From Taeniopygia guttata (lineage: Eukaryota > Chordata > Aves > Passeriformes > Estrildidae), in contig NC_133030.1 in NCBI RefSeq assembly GCF_048771995.1, positions 57,506,001 through 57,570,000 on the forward strand: a DNA stretch of 64,000 nucleotides. The letters run 5' to 3'. Each line of letters begins with the position of its first letter. Positions within the stretch are counted from its first letter, which is position 1. Under the pieces are notes generated by a model. That model made no database searches. It saw nothing but the letters and a program-made list of their open reading frames with translations, and was not told the origin of the DNA. A program made the position numbers and the translations under genes. Below, one piece after another: positions 50,991 through 63,044 of the stretch.

Positions 50991-52005
50991 AGAGTTTTCT
51001 AATGAGCACAGAATAAGAAGTGAAAATGTATTTCCCTAGGCAGGATATCAAACTGTTTCTGAAAATCAATGACTTTTAGTCATGTTAAAAAATAAGACAG
51101 TCAAACAGCACCTTTAAACAGAACTTCCTGAATTCACTTCCAGACATCCTGGACTGGAGTTTGGCACTCAGCTTTATTTATGGATGGGCAATTGTCAAAG
51201 GTGTTAAACTACCCAAGGGAAATGGCTCACTTTCAGAAGGGTGTCAGTGTCATGCATTCATGGGCAAGAGGGACAAATACCTTTGGTACACTGAATTTTT
51301 AGATATGCAGTAGACAGTTTGTTGTACACAAAATGCCTGTAAATATTCTGTACAGTGTGAAAATAATAGTGAAAGAAAGTAGCTATCATTGTTACCTGGT
51401 TTTACTATCTGAAAATAATCATGATCCCTCTGGGAGGTGCACAAGGCCACCCAAGGAGGGCTTCTGGAGTGGCCACTTAACAGCACTAACTTTTCTGTGG
51501 CACTGTTACATTTTCAAACTAGACAAGCAAAGCAGAGCAAGCCAGGCTGTACAGAGTTAGCTCTTCCCACACTGGTCTCTGACAGAAGCCCAGCCCATCC
51601 CTGGGGGCAGCTCTGGCTGCACAAAAGTGGAGTTTGCAAAGTCCTTCTCTGTGAGGACAATCCAAGTGCTGAGAAACAGGCTCTGCCCTCTCCTACTCCT
51701 CCTGTCCATTTATTTACAAGGAGCTTTTTAGATGCTTGCAGGGAGTTTCCTCTTTTTTGCTGTCCAATGAAGCATCATGAGGCTGTGCTGATGTTCCTGA
51801 TGGATAAGTATGGCAAGTCTGGGTTAGAAAACAGCCAAGCTCAGCTTTGCAGTGCTCACAGTAACCAATTCCTGGCCTGATTAGACAACCAAGACTCATT
51901 TCTTTTACCCTTATCTACCACATGACCACAGCCAGGCTGAAAATAGCTTGTGGGAATTTCCAAACTCAACCTGTTGCACCAGGAGAAGTGCTGGACTTTT
52001 CATAC

Positions 52006-52057
52006 CTCTTCAGTGGCAGCCTTCTTAGCAAACTGGGTTGAAATCAAGGGTCTTAAT
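52006..52057 (-). CDS. Coding exon upstream of the acidic exon
   Basis: A long polypyrimidine tract on the - strand (repeated tttctttc ending tttgcag) leads into this 52-bp exon, and the donor is GAAGAG|GTATGA. One base completes a codon from the previous exon and 17 codons follow, ending in phase 0 as the next exon needs. It encodes LRPLISTQFAKKAATEE, an amphipathic helix that turns acidic at its end. Neither other frame joins to the acidic exon without a stop. This exon, the 48838-49006 exon and the terminal exon form the best-supported part of the gene. Confidence 0.72.
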
Positions 52058-53529
52058 CTGCAAAGAAAGAAAGAAAAAATGCTGAACATCTGAGAAGTTG
52101 CACAAGAGTTTGCCACAGAGTATTCATTCTCCAAACAGTGAAAGCACTTTGCTAGTGTGATGTTGTGCAATTACTTTTTTAATGATTTAAGATAAAGAGC
52201 AGAGAACCACAAATGCCACGATAATTAACACACACATTCCCTTGGAAGTATCTGTCCCAGATCAAGGTAATAATAAAAGATGCCAGCACAGTAGCAAAAC
52301 CTCATCTCAAACTGCAGCCCCAGCTTCTCCCCAAGGTCTTTGAAATAGCTGCGTTCATCACGGTTTACAAAAATCTAAAGAAAACTGATTTCTGGAAGAA
52401 TGCAGACATGGCAAGACTGGGCCACACTCTGATTACCTAGCACTGGTCTGCAACTGCTTCTCTGCATCTGATGATACATAGAGGATAGCAGTAAGATTAT
52501 GCATGCAGGATACCATCATCATCACAGGCAAGAATTTAACATCCAGCTACCAAAATCATCAAAAAAAACTCACCAGGGACCCTGAACACTTTGAATGAGA
52601 AATGACAGAGATTGAACATAAACATTTTTTAAAACTCTGCATCAGATGTGCAAGAGACCTGCATATTTGGGGGAGAAGAGCTGGATCAGTATAATTTTAC
52701 AGCTAAGTGTTAAATATTATTACTTCTGAAAAACATTTCATAGTCTGTTGTTTCCTTACTGCCAAGAAGGCTGTTCTCAATCCATCATTTAGTGTTACTT
52801 TCTGGTCTCTCCTGCTCATCTAGATGTATCTAGTCACGAAGAGGATGACTTGCTTTCTACAGAAACACTGCTCAGACAGCTCCTCAAGCACGTCTTTTAA
52901 CGAAGTCTAGGCAAACAACTTAATGAATACCAATTTATGCCTCCAGAGATACAGTCTTTTATGATAAGCAGTATTTTACTCTCATTTTTCTCTTAGTCAT
53001 TCCTCCTTGCTAACACACAGAAACTCCTTGTTTTCCTACTTATTTATTTATTTCAAATAATCAGCAGGAGGAAATAAAACCCCAGAGAATGAGCAGGAGA
53101 GACTCAGATCATTATCTCTGATGGTGGAGACAATATTAAAATACAAGATATTAGCTAAGCTCCAGAAAGGTTCAAAAACTGGTCATCTCTGAAATGCTTT
53201 GCAGGACCCAAAAGGCATTTCAGCAACTCCAGTAATCAAAGGTACCTCCTCCCAGCAGATCAAAACAAAAAGAAGGTAAGGGAATGTTTCAGGAGCAGTG
53301 CCACTGAAGAATCCAGAACACATTATTCTGCTACAGATACTTCTTGTCATACTGTATAATTACAAAAAAATTCAAGAAAAAGATTCACTTGACCTACATA
53401 AATATCTATTACTTACAAATCCTGGTCAACTTCTGGGCTCAGAAAGATTATATTTGAAGTCATGGACACACTCCTCCCTATGTGCTCAACCTTCCCTTTC
53501 CATTATCTAACCCCAATTGTAGAGTTTTC

Positions 53530-53790
53530 ACCTTTAAATGTTGTCAAGTCCAGCCTGCTGCAAGGAGCAGGGACATCTTCAACCTGACCAGGTTGCTCAG
53601 AGCCCTGTCCAACCTGACCCTGAACGTTTCCAGGGACAGGGAATCCACCACCTCTCTGGGCCTGTGCCATTGCCTCACCAGCCTCATAACAAAAAAAATT
53701 TCTTCCTACATTTCTGAGATTTGAGAGTACCTATCTACTTTCAATCACTGTTTTCCAAAAAATCACCCTATTTAGATGCTTATAAACATA
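53530..53790 (-). mobile_element. Degenerate CR1 LINE fragment inside an intron
   Basis: The stretch from aaatgttgtcaagtccagcc through accaggttgctcagagccc and gtttccagggacagggaatcc matches the 3' part of avian CR1 in reverse. The terminal octamer region is missing on the left and similarity fades after about 53750. It lies between the candidate exons at 52006-52057 and 54058-54083, in the same orientation as the gene. Confidence 0.82.
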
Positions 53791-54057
53791 TGGATGCAGC
53801 AAAGCCAAAAGGTTGTATAGCTGAAGGATTCTAATTACTAAACAGGTTGTGTTTCACTGACGTGACTGAAAAACACCCAACACTGTTAAGAAATAAAGGA
53901 CTTTTATTTTAAATTCATAGTCATGATTATTGCAATTAACATTGTACCAAAGATAGCACCTTTTCCCTCCTGCTACCCAAAAACATCAGACCTCCCTGGA
54001 GCACCCTGAAAATATTTCCTCCCCCCAATTAAAATCAAGCTGTTGAGTAAGACTCAC

Positions 54058-54083
54058 AAGGTAATCAGAAACTGCTGACATTT
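54058..54083 (-). CDS. Candidate 26-bp exon
   Basis: The acceptor on the - strand is tttgctctaaaag and the donor is CTT|GTGAGT, which is strong. Read from phase 0 it gives KCQQFLIT and leaves two bases. Those two bases complete a Leu codon with the first base of the exon at 52006-52057, producing a continuous hydrophobic helix FLITLLRPLIST. The phase fits both neighbours. Very small exons are easily found by chance, and another frame across the same bases is also open, so transcript evidence is needed. Confidence 0.45.
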
Positions 54084-55826
54084 CTTTTAGAGCAAATTAT
54101 ACATGTGCTCACACAGTGAAGAAAACAATCACAGCTACAGGAAGCAGAGTAAACATTCCAGTTTCATTTTAATTAAAATGGTCCCCTAATGAAAATAAAA
54201 AGATTCACGTTTATGAAAAGCCTATTTGCAAAAACTTTAGTGCTGCATCCAAGAGCCCTTCTATACCATTTCTCAGCAGCAAGGGACTCTCACACCCAAA
54301 CTGAAATTAAAGCTGTATTTCTGTTCCACAAGCGCCACTCACAATGTGCACATCTTCACTTCCTTATTACAAATACAGCACTGCCATCTGATCTGGGCAA
54401 TACACTTTCTCCCTCAGCATAGTATAAAATGCATCCAAAAGCAGTGGGGTGGATCCTGCTCCTGCCATGGATGGTCAGCACCTGCTGCAGGCCAGATCCA
54501 AGGTTGGTCTCATCACCTGGGTGGAATGGCCTGGCCCCTCCATACTATCTGCTTCCTAAAACACTACCCATGACACTGGAAAAAGGTAAAACCATCACAA
54601 AAACTTATTTCCCTGCTGCTTTGATTCAAACTACAGCTATACAAATTACAAATATATAACCCCCTTGGCTCTCCATATGCCTAGGGAGAACCCGACTATC
54701 ACTGTACAAAACCATTTAAGAAGGTTTTATAGTTGGGATGTTGTTTTGTTTCTTAAACGCCCCAATGTCCCGACCTCCTTAAACCAGAGCAGCTGCTGCC
54801 ACACCAGCCATATGGAGCCATAAATTACTGGCTGCCATGGCTACAGAAACAGGCTCCTTCTGCTGTCTGGCTGCACCTCAGAGGGTGGAAAAATTTGTCC
54901 TCGTGGAAAAGCATGACCACTTTTGAGGCTGGGACAGGTCTGAGCATCAATGATCAAAAAAACACCTTGAAAAAAATCCATAATTGAAGTATCTTATCCA
55001 GCTTTCACTGGGCATGACTCAACCTCATCTGTAGAAGGTTACCAAGGGACACACATGCACATATACACTACAGAAGAAAGATCCTGTCCATCAGAGTCCA
55101 GACTGAATTAGAGGTTCAGAAGCTCAATAAATAATAACAGCCTACATTAAGGTACAATTCCATATATACTGAAGTAACAACAGCATCCATTTAAAATGTA
55201 ATGTTGTGACTGGGAAATAACAGGGCTCCTGGTCTTCCAAAGTGTGTCAGCTGTTGTTCACTATTTACGATGACTTCTAGTTTGGGACATTTTCCTTCTG
55301 AACTTTGCAAATTAACACAGTACCTTGTGGGAGGGAAAAACAGAACAGGCAACTTTCTGAACAGCAATGTAATCCGTAAAAGGGGATAAAAAAGATTTCA
55401 CACAGCCCCAAGTGTGTTACATCCACACTTCAAACTACTTCAAAAATTATGCAGATCTACTAATGCTCATGTCAGCCAACACACATAACACTGGAAGCAG
55501 ATTATCTTGACATGTTTGTGACAAAAACTAATGGCATGGTACAAGGCATCAGAGGCTGTTCCCTGCCGAATCTGCTCCGCTCTCAGCTGAGATGTGCACG
55601 ATAACATCTGAGTTTGTCCTCCAGCTTAACAATTTAAAAGAAGATTCAATATAATAGCTCCTGACAGGGCTGGAGATCACACAGACTGAACTTTCAAAGT
55701 GTTTTTCTCTGCAAAACAAGCTGGCTGTGACAAACAACAGTTTTTATTTTGCTTATTATTTAATAACAAAAGATTACACAGCATAGTACATAAAAAAGAA
55801 AGAGCACTGAGAGGTAATAAACCCAC

Positions 55827-55895
55827 CTCACTTGCATCAGACTGTTCATCCACCAAAAAGTTTGACAATACCATAACAATCTCCTCAGTACAATC
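55827..55895 (-). CDS. Candidate 69-bp exon, helical segment
   Basis: This 23-codon stretch is bounded by an acceptor ending ttacttgtag and a donor GAG|GTGGGT. A competing donor, GCAA|GTGAGG, lies seven bases earlier. It encodes DCTEEIVMVLSNFLVDEQSD followed by ASE, with hydrophobic spacing like a helical repeat and an acidic end. Phase 0 at both ends matches the exons proposed on either side. The acceptor's pyrimidine tract is only moderate. Confidence 0.5.
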
Positions 55896-57548
55896 CTACA
55901 AGTAATTTGGAAACTCACCCAAAGCTCTTTTCTTACTGAATTTTAATTTAATCCACCCATGTAGGGAACATCTTATTGCTGCTTACCGCCCATACTAATT
56001 TTATACACGGATGGTCCCAGAATATGCAATGGGAAGCAGAGATTGAGCAGAGCCCACAGCCACAAGCCTGCAGTGTAATTATGCAGGTCATCCAAGACAA
56101 CTGCCCATGAAACCTATATATCCATGCACAGGCCTTTCATGTGCAGGAACAGAAAAAACTATTGAGAAATGACTCAACAAGAGACAGGTCAGGTTGTTCA
56201 CGCTGGCTGAGATCCCCCTCCCACCTGAGGCCAGATGGTTTTGCCTCAGGAGGTCAGTTTACTAGACATCTGTGTGAGAAGGAAATTAATATAAATGTTT
56301 ATACAGGATAGGAGTGCCCTTTAATTAGGTACTGTCAATGTTATCCTTACCGGAAAGCTGGGAATTACCTCTCTGCAAGGACTGAAATCTCTTCTTGGAA
56401 ACACAACAGCATCAGGAGATCCTGCCCGCTGTCCTGCCATTGGGTCAGGACAAAGGGGTGACCCTCCCGGACTTGGATGACTGCTGCTTTCCAGAGGGCA
56501 AAACAAAGGCTGCAATGACAACCATAACCCTGGAGCACTTCGAGGTTTGCACATCCAGCTGTGGATCCCACCATCTTCTACATCTGCTTCTGCCTGAGAG
56601 CCAGATGTTCACGGGATCTGCTCCCTCCGCTCCAGAGGAGGTGGAAGCAAACAGCCAAGGCCAGGGCTGGCCATGACACCCATGAACAGCAGCATGATGC
56701 TCTGAAGACAGGGGCTGGGGGTCAGGGTGTTACTGCACCACCTCAGAAGTCCAGATACAACCACAGACACCATCATGCTCTGCAGAATGACAAAGCACCT
56801 GTGATGCCTGCACCTTGAAACCACGTGTGCCTGAACGTGAGGTAGGCAGGTGGTTTTGGCTTTCTCAAGACCAGACTCCTCACCCTGTCCAGCTCACCAT
56901 CACTGTGAAAGCCCCAAGGAGATTCCTTGGATTGCCCCCCTATGTGCCAGGGCTGCAGAGACCCCAACTAATGGCAGAAAGACTCCCAACTAAGAGCATG
57001 TCCAAACTGCAGTGAGCTCAGCCCCCACACAGCAATGTTCCTTAGGAGATGGCTCAGTGCTGCCAGCTGTACAGATGTGACCGATGGAGCAGCAGGCAGG
57101 GTATGAACCCTCCTGGATACTAACAGACAGCTGAGCCAGTTCCTGCCAACTCTGCTCCAACATCCCTCCAACTCCACCAACAGTCAGTGCTTTCGTCCTG
57201 TTTCCAAGCAAGCAACACTATGGAAAGAACCATTTCAAGCAGAAAAAAAGCAAACTGAAGTTGACAACAAAAACTATAGTGAAATGAGGAATTGTCCCCA
57301 CTTCTGATTCCCACTCAGCCCTCTTTCATGCTGGATCAGAGGAGCTTGGCTTTCATCAGTGCAGCACCAGACAACACGGCACTGAGAACATCTTCAGTGC
57401 TAATGAGAGCAGCCTCTCCCAACAAGTGCCTGGAGCTGAGCACTGAGGGACCAAAACTCGCAGGAGGAAACTGGAAGGAAGTAAGAACCTCTATCATTCA
57501 CTGAGGAATAGATTTACCACTGAGGAACTAAGCATCTACATCACTCAC

Positions 57549-57600
57549 CAACAGGTTTTTGAAAAGCAGGAACTTTGCTAGTGTGTCGTGAGTTGAACAC
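57549..57600 (-). CDS. Candidate 52-bp exon
   Basis: The donor TTG|GTGAGT on the - strand is near consensus. The acceptor ends tggaatag, with a run of cccctgcccctctctg a little upstream. One base completes a codon, then 17 codons encode CSTHDTLAKFLLFKNLL, ending in phase 0. This joins smoothly to the DCTEEIVMV exon. An alternative acceptor 28 bases further in (caaag|TTC) would give a 24-bp phase-0 exon encoding FLLFKNLL. The larger version is preferred because the added residues also look protein-like and the pyrimidine tract is better placed. Confidence 0.48.
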
Positions 57601-57954
57601 CTATTCCAGGCTTTTCAGAGAGGGGCAGGGGCTGTAACACCTGTCTTCAATAACCCAGCTCAGAGTGGGCAATATTTTTCTGCATAGCTGCAACACTTTT
57701 TCCTCAGTTAGATGCTGGAAAATAGCAACTTGCTGTTCTTCCCACTGACTAAACCAAAAGATTTTCAACAGCAAAAATGAAAAGAATGACATCTAAGGCC
57801 AACTCATTGGGACCAAATGAAATTATGCTCCTGCAGCAGATCCCAAACAATATCTCCACATATCTGCTTCTAAAGGAAATTGCTGCAGACCATGGGAAAT
57901 TACAATTGCTTCAGGACAAGACAGGCTGACTGATCTAATATTTCTGGTTGACAC

Positions 57955-57999
57955 ACCTTCTTCCTGAGTTTGTCAATAAAGACACTGATGAGCTCATCT
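57955..57999 (-). CDS. Candidate 45-bp exon
   Basis: Read on the - strand, one base completes a codon, then DELISVFIDKLRKK is encoded, and two bases remain to form Val with the next exon. The donor used here is AAGGT|GTGTCA, which is weak. AAG|GTGTGT two bases earlier is an alternative and would change the join. The acceptor is the first AG after a branch-like aactaat and a short pyrimidine run (ctgtggag). The peptide is a clear amphipathic helix ending in basic residues. Exact ends are uncertain. Confidence 0.42.
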
Positions 58000-58650
58000 C
58001 TCCACAGGTCAGGAAAGTATTAGTTGAAAATATGTTATTCCTTTCACCATGGAAATTTTTCCAGATGAAATGATGGCAGCAAGGCAAATCTGCACCTTGC
58101 TGAGAAAAGCTACTTAAAATAAGGAAGCTATGAAGCATTTTAATGAAGGTAAATGAGTAATCATAATGGTCTCAGTTAAGCAAGTCTAATGGCAGTGTCA
58201 CTTTTAAAACATGGGCGTGAGACAACTCATGTGGTGACAATCCATATGCCTTAACTATCGTGTAGCGCTGTCTTTCAAATGGTAACAGCACAGAATGCAA
58301 CTGCCATGGCAGAAAGAGCCATTATTAGCAGATAAGGCAAATAAAAATAAATTTTAAATGGTGCTTGAAACTATAGTAACAAGAAGTGAAATTTTAAAAG
58401 TTAAATGAACACATTATCATCTCAACAGAAGGATTATGCTATTGAAAAATTCTCAGCAGTAGCACTGCCGTCTGTTTCTGGTGCAAATGTATTTTTCTAG
58501 ACTCAAGCAAGGAGGATTACAGATATTTGCTTTTGGACAAGTGTTTTGATCAATCTTAACCTCATGAAAGCTTCAAACGAAGCAAAAGATAAAAAGAAAA
58601 CACCTTAGTAACCTGCAGTCTCTGGGAACAATTAATTGAAGTTGTTATAC

Positions 58651-58685
58651 CCAAAGGTGACGCCAGATCGATCGCTGGATCTTCC
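58651..58685 (-). CDS. Candidate 35-bp exon with clustered CpG
   Basis: A good acceptor (ttttgtccttgtaatgtcaacag) precedes this stretch and the donor is TTTGG|GTATAA. In phase 0 it encodes GRSSDRSGVTF and leaves GG, which forms Gly with the next exon. Three CpG dinucleotides in about 20 bp stand out in CpG-poor surroundings and fit coding constraint. A longer version is also possible: the frame is open back to an acceptor-like tatag, giving a 106-bp exon at 58651-58756 that reads the same bases as EDPAIDLASPL. I cannot decide between them by eye. Confidence 0.33.
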
Positions 58686-61664
58686 CTGTTGACATTACAA
58701 GGACAAAAATCATGCCAGACAAAAGAGGAACTCACTTCTTCCACACTTCTAGCATCCTATACTACCGGGCAAATTCAGTTTCTCTCATCCAATTATGCAG
58801 GCAAAACTAATATTTCAGAATTCAGGCAACTATAGATTCATACAAGTAATCCATCAAGGAATAAAGATGGATGACTGATTTTTTTTTTTTTCCTTGTGTC
58901 TGGTCTATTATCCATTAAAGAACAATTTCACTGGCAGCCATCTGGAAATCAATGTATTCCAAGCTTTATTTTATGATTACCAACATTCCCCTTCGTAACT
59001 CATTTCTAATTATAAGTAATAAATCATTCCTTCTTGCTTGTAATTTATAACAGCCAATTATGGCAAACCTCTTATTTAAATAGCAAATCTCACTGTAAAA
59101 CATCACATATTTTGAGGTATGCACAGACCATCTAATCAGGCAGCCGAATGGTAGAACGACGATTTAATGTGGGTTTTGCAGCCACCAAGAAGACACAAGT
59201 GGAAGAATCCACCCTCCCCTGTGGCCTGTACAAACCAGAACTTTTCAAAACTGAAAGCACAGGTCTCATCTGCCTGAATTGATGTAGAGGAGAATTACAT
59301 GCAGCAATAAGAGAGCCAGGACATGACTCGGGGAAGGCTGGTGTCAAGAATTCCCTTTACCGTGTCAGGAAATGAATAAAGAAGCTGTGGCAGAAGAAGC
59401 TGTAGGTTGGTTAACTAAGAACTTCTGGGCAATGTCTAGTTTCATTTTAGGAACTAACAGTGAAAGAACACAGCTCTGAATTTAATATTTAAAAAAAAAA
59501 AAAAACAGACTCAAGTAGCTTTTCCCATGTCTGGATTTGTGTTTGAAGTGGGCTGGCCTCCTCCCCCCAAGCCAAAGGACTCCCCCATGCACTGCCCAGG
59601 TGCTCAACATCACACCTGCTCCCTGTTACACGGGTTTTGTAGGTGTTAGCTTAGAGTATGAGCAAGACACTCACTCAAATCACTTCTCCCCATCCCTCCC
59701 AGCCAGGAGAAGATCAGGCAGAACAAAGCAATGAAACAGTCAGCAGAGAAAAAGTGCCACCAAATAAATCTAAATTCTTCCTTTGGGGAGAAGCCTTCAA
59801 TGGTGGTTTGCTATGGCAACCCTTACCAACAGAACACCAGCAAAGAAATGCAGTGGAGGATGTCAGGTAAGACCAAACAGGGTCAGTCCAAAAGCACAGG
59901 CAAGGACACAGAAAAAATTTGAGTTATATTTGTTCTTCAGTGTAGGTCTGAGTAACAGGCATGTGAGTGCAAACACAACAGAGAGGCTTCTTATAAATAG
60001 CTCTGCTGGGATTTGTCCGTTAGGAAAAAAACCTCACTCTTGTCAGAAAAGTATTTGATACAATTTTGGATACAGAATTTATTACATGAGAAACTGATCT
60101 CAGGAACGTGGAAGTGGTTCCCACTGAGATTTTATTCGGTCATCACACAGCTCGAGTCTGTTCCAGCTTCACATTGTGTCATCTGGTAAGCGTTTACAGT
60201 AGGAATCTAGGGAACTGGATTTGGAAAAAATCCATCACAACTGACCTAAATCTGATCTGACCTGAATAATCAAACTGAATACCAAATTCAAAAATGGCTA
60301 GACAAGAGAGAGGAGAGGGAATTCTTCAGCTGCAGGAGATACCTCATGCTCTCCTTGGCCATACATTGAGTTAGACACCCCTCTTTTCTTTTCCCAAACA
60401 GCCATGGTGATGGAGGCTATGGGAACATCCCCTTGTTCCAAAGGTGTCAAAGACAAATGCACAAGTGCTGCAGGCTCCACTGTGTTCCCTTTGGAGATAC
60501 CATTCACTCATGAGAGAAGGTGGTGGTGCATTCCTCCCTGCCAGGCTGCACTATGATCTAAGCCAAGCACCTGGAAATGGGGAATGGAAGAGAGCGAGTA
60601 AGAAAATCCAAAGAGAATGCTTTGGAAGGGCACTGGTGACCATGTCAGTACCATCTGGCTGTGTCTTTGCCACAGAGTCAACTCAGAGAGTGGCCTTGGC
60701 TGCAACAAGTACCATGAAATGTTTTGTTAGAGCCACGGGCACACCAGCCCACCCTAGAGCCACATGTCAAAGTCACAACCTGCCCTGTCACCAAGCCGTG
60801 CCCGTATTGCTGCTCCAGGGGGTTACATTGCCAGCACTGCTTTATTGCTAGACACTGAGCTGAAGATGTGCAGGTGCAGCACCACCCAAGCAACACACAG
60901 CAACTCTCCATAGGTGCATCATTATTTACAGAGACCTTGTAGTGATGTGTTCAACAAAAAGTTTCACTTTCAAGATTCCTTATCTTCTTTTTATGAGAGA
61001 TCTAAGTATTATTTATTAGTCTTCTCCACACACAAAGCTCAAAGGTATTTTAACATCTGGTTTACTCTCTCAGCAGTGAGAACAAAAACACTCTGAAGAA
61101 AACTAAAAAATCACTGGCTTGATGTTGGTGAAACTTGGGTAGTATTTCTGGCAAAAACTTTGAACAAGGATGCAAAAAACAGCCTGTAGAAAACTAAAGG
61201 GAGGGAGAAACAGACACCAAAGCCTATAAATTTCATTTTGAAAATAAGGCGTCATTCTTATTATGCCTGTGGATGTGTATCTTCCCCATACAAAGTTTGA
61301 AAAGCTTTATATAAACTATACTTCTAAGCAAGCTTGTAATTAGCTAGGGGCAGGCTTGGCTTTAATTACAGCTTGAAGAGGCACATTATGGAAATACTTA
61401 GCTAATAACCACAGTGATGCTCTGCTGATGGCTGAGGTCAGGCCAGCATGTGATTGCCATGCAACCACCTGAGTACTTTCTGTCCTGTGTAAACTGGGCT
61501 CCCTAATGAAGGAGCAGGACGGGTCTGTCAGGTCTTCCTCCCTGCTCTGCCAGACAGGCTAAGCCAGGCTTTGCCTGTATGGCAGTGCTGAGATGTCCTG
61601 AGTGCCTGCATCTGGCCTCCCTGCTCCTTACAAGAATGCTGCAGGATACTTGTTCTCACCTCAC

Positions 61665-61688
61665 CTGGAGATGCTGTGCAAAAGGAAC
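61665..61688 (-). CDS. Candidate 24-bp micro-exon
   Basis: Both splice sites are excellent on the - strand. The acceptor is ttcatctctctctgtcag and the donor is CCAG|GTGAGG. The 24-bp insert keeps phase 0 at both ends and encodes VPFAQHLQ. It fits between the candidate exons on either side without a frame change. Because it is so short, the coding claim rests on the splice signals alone. Confidence 0.36.
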
Positions 61689-62495
61689 CTGACAGAGAGA
61701 GATGAAACTGCACCATTTCAGCATCAGGCAAGAACAGACTGCACCCAGTGCATGAAGAGGTCAGATATCAGCATACACTGTGAATATATACACATTAACC
61801 TGTACAGCTTTTTTCCAAGTTAATATGAGGTTGATCCCGCATCCCATCCCAAAAACCCAACAGGATAGTCAACAGCAAGAATATACCTCCAATACAAAAT
61901 TCCTGCAACTTCACACAGCTCTCTCACAATTTTGGATCCAACCATTACTGGCATGAGAAAGGACCAGAAAGTAAACTGTTCTTTATTCCAACCTCAGAAA
62001 CTGCTTGCCAGGCACTATCTACTTGGGTATAAATATGCATGGATAATGAAGTGCAAAACCAGTACAAATCACTGGGAAAATGGCTATTTACCATTGAATA
62101 TGACACAAGCTTAAAATATGCATTGCTACACACTGTGGGTGCTTGCTCATACACTCTGTTATGAACCAATGAATTGCTGAACTGGGTCACAGAAGTCCTT
62201 CATGATCTGGAAGTCCTGCCTCCTTCACAATGCATTTGGTACAGATAAAGAGATGAGTATAAAAATGCAGCCACATTTTTGAACAGAAAGAAAATCCCAA
62301 ATGGAAATGTTATGAAGGAAAACAATACTAATTGCTGTTTTAAAATCTGTGTGCAGTATGTGCAACTGCTTCTGAGGGATGAGAATGCTGCTGATGTGGG
62401 GAGCAGACAGCACCATCTTCTCTGGTGTAAGGTTGCACATCTGTGGTGAAGTTAGGTGAGCTTTGCAGGGGATCCTATGGGTAAAACAGACTTAC

Positions 62496-62527
62496 TTGAT
62501 AGTGTTTTGCTTTAATACAGCTTAATA
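62496..62527 (-). CDS. Candidate 32-bp exon
   Basis: The donor CAA|GTAAGT on the - strand is a perfect consensus. The acceptor ends tctgttaatgctag. Two bases complete an Ile codon with the A left by the exon at 63045-63125, then LSCIKAKHYQ follows in frame and ends in phase 0. A second acceptor seven bases later (attaag) would change the phase and is less favoured. Confidence 0.38.
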
Positions 62528-63044
62528 CTAGCATTAACAGATATAATTATCCAATAGAAAGCTGCAGGGGAGATGTCTCTCACAGCTGCTCACACTGGTT
62601 TAACTGGATCAACTGGAAAACCTGTCCAGGTGAAGACAGCAATGCCCACAGTCAGCTGCATGTGGCTGGTGAACAGGGGGCACCTCTGGGCCACCAGTCC
62701 CTAATCTGGCTAATCAAAACAAGCCAGGTCAGCCTGAGGAGACCTCTGCTAACTATTACCTTTGAGATTGCTGGAGTTTTCACAATCAGTTGAAGAGCAC
62801 TTGCACAAGCAGGTCAGGCAGCAGATCTGAGCACGGAGAAGCTGAGTTCAGCTGGGAAGATGTTTTCCTGACCTTGGCTTACACCCAAGGCTCCCAACAC
62901 CTCCTTCCACCTGGACAGGTGGAAGGCTGACCCCAATTTCCAACACTCAGATGGCCAAAATTTCTGTAACTGGAAATCAGCCACTCCCCGTCATAGCAAA
63001 ACATGACAAAACCCATGTGACAAGATCTGTTAAAAAATCCTTAC

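Noticed and set aside
52573..52587. 15-bp micro-exon candidate on the - strand with good splice sites
   Set aside because: The splice signals are fair, but the exon adds only five codons and is not needed to join its neighbours. Too short to claim.
59134..59318. Exon-like stretch on the - strand behind an acceptor ending tcaattcag
   Set aside because: The peptide looks plausible in one frame, but no good donor was found and its phase does not fit the gene model with standard sites.
60404..60560. Strong + strand acceptor (ttttcttttcccaaacag) followed by an ATG-led frame
   Set aside because: The frame ends after about 50 codons with no donor and lies antisense to the proposed gene. Probably a chance pyrimidine tract.
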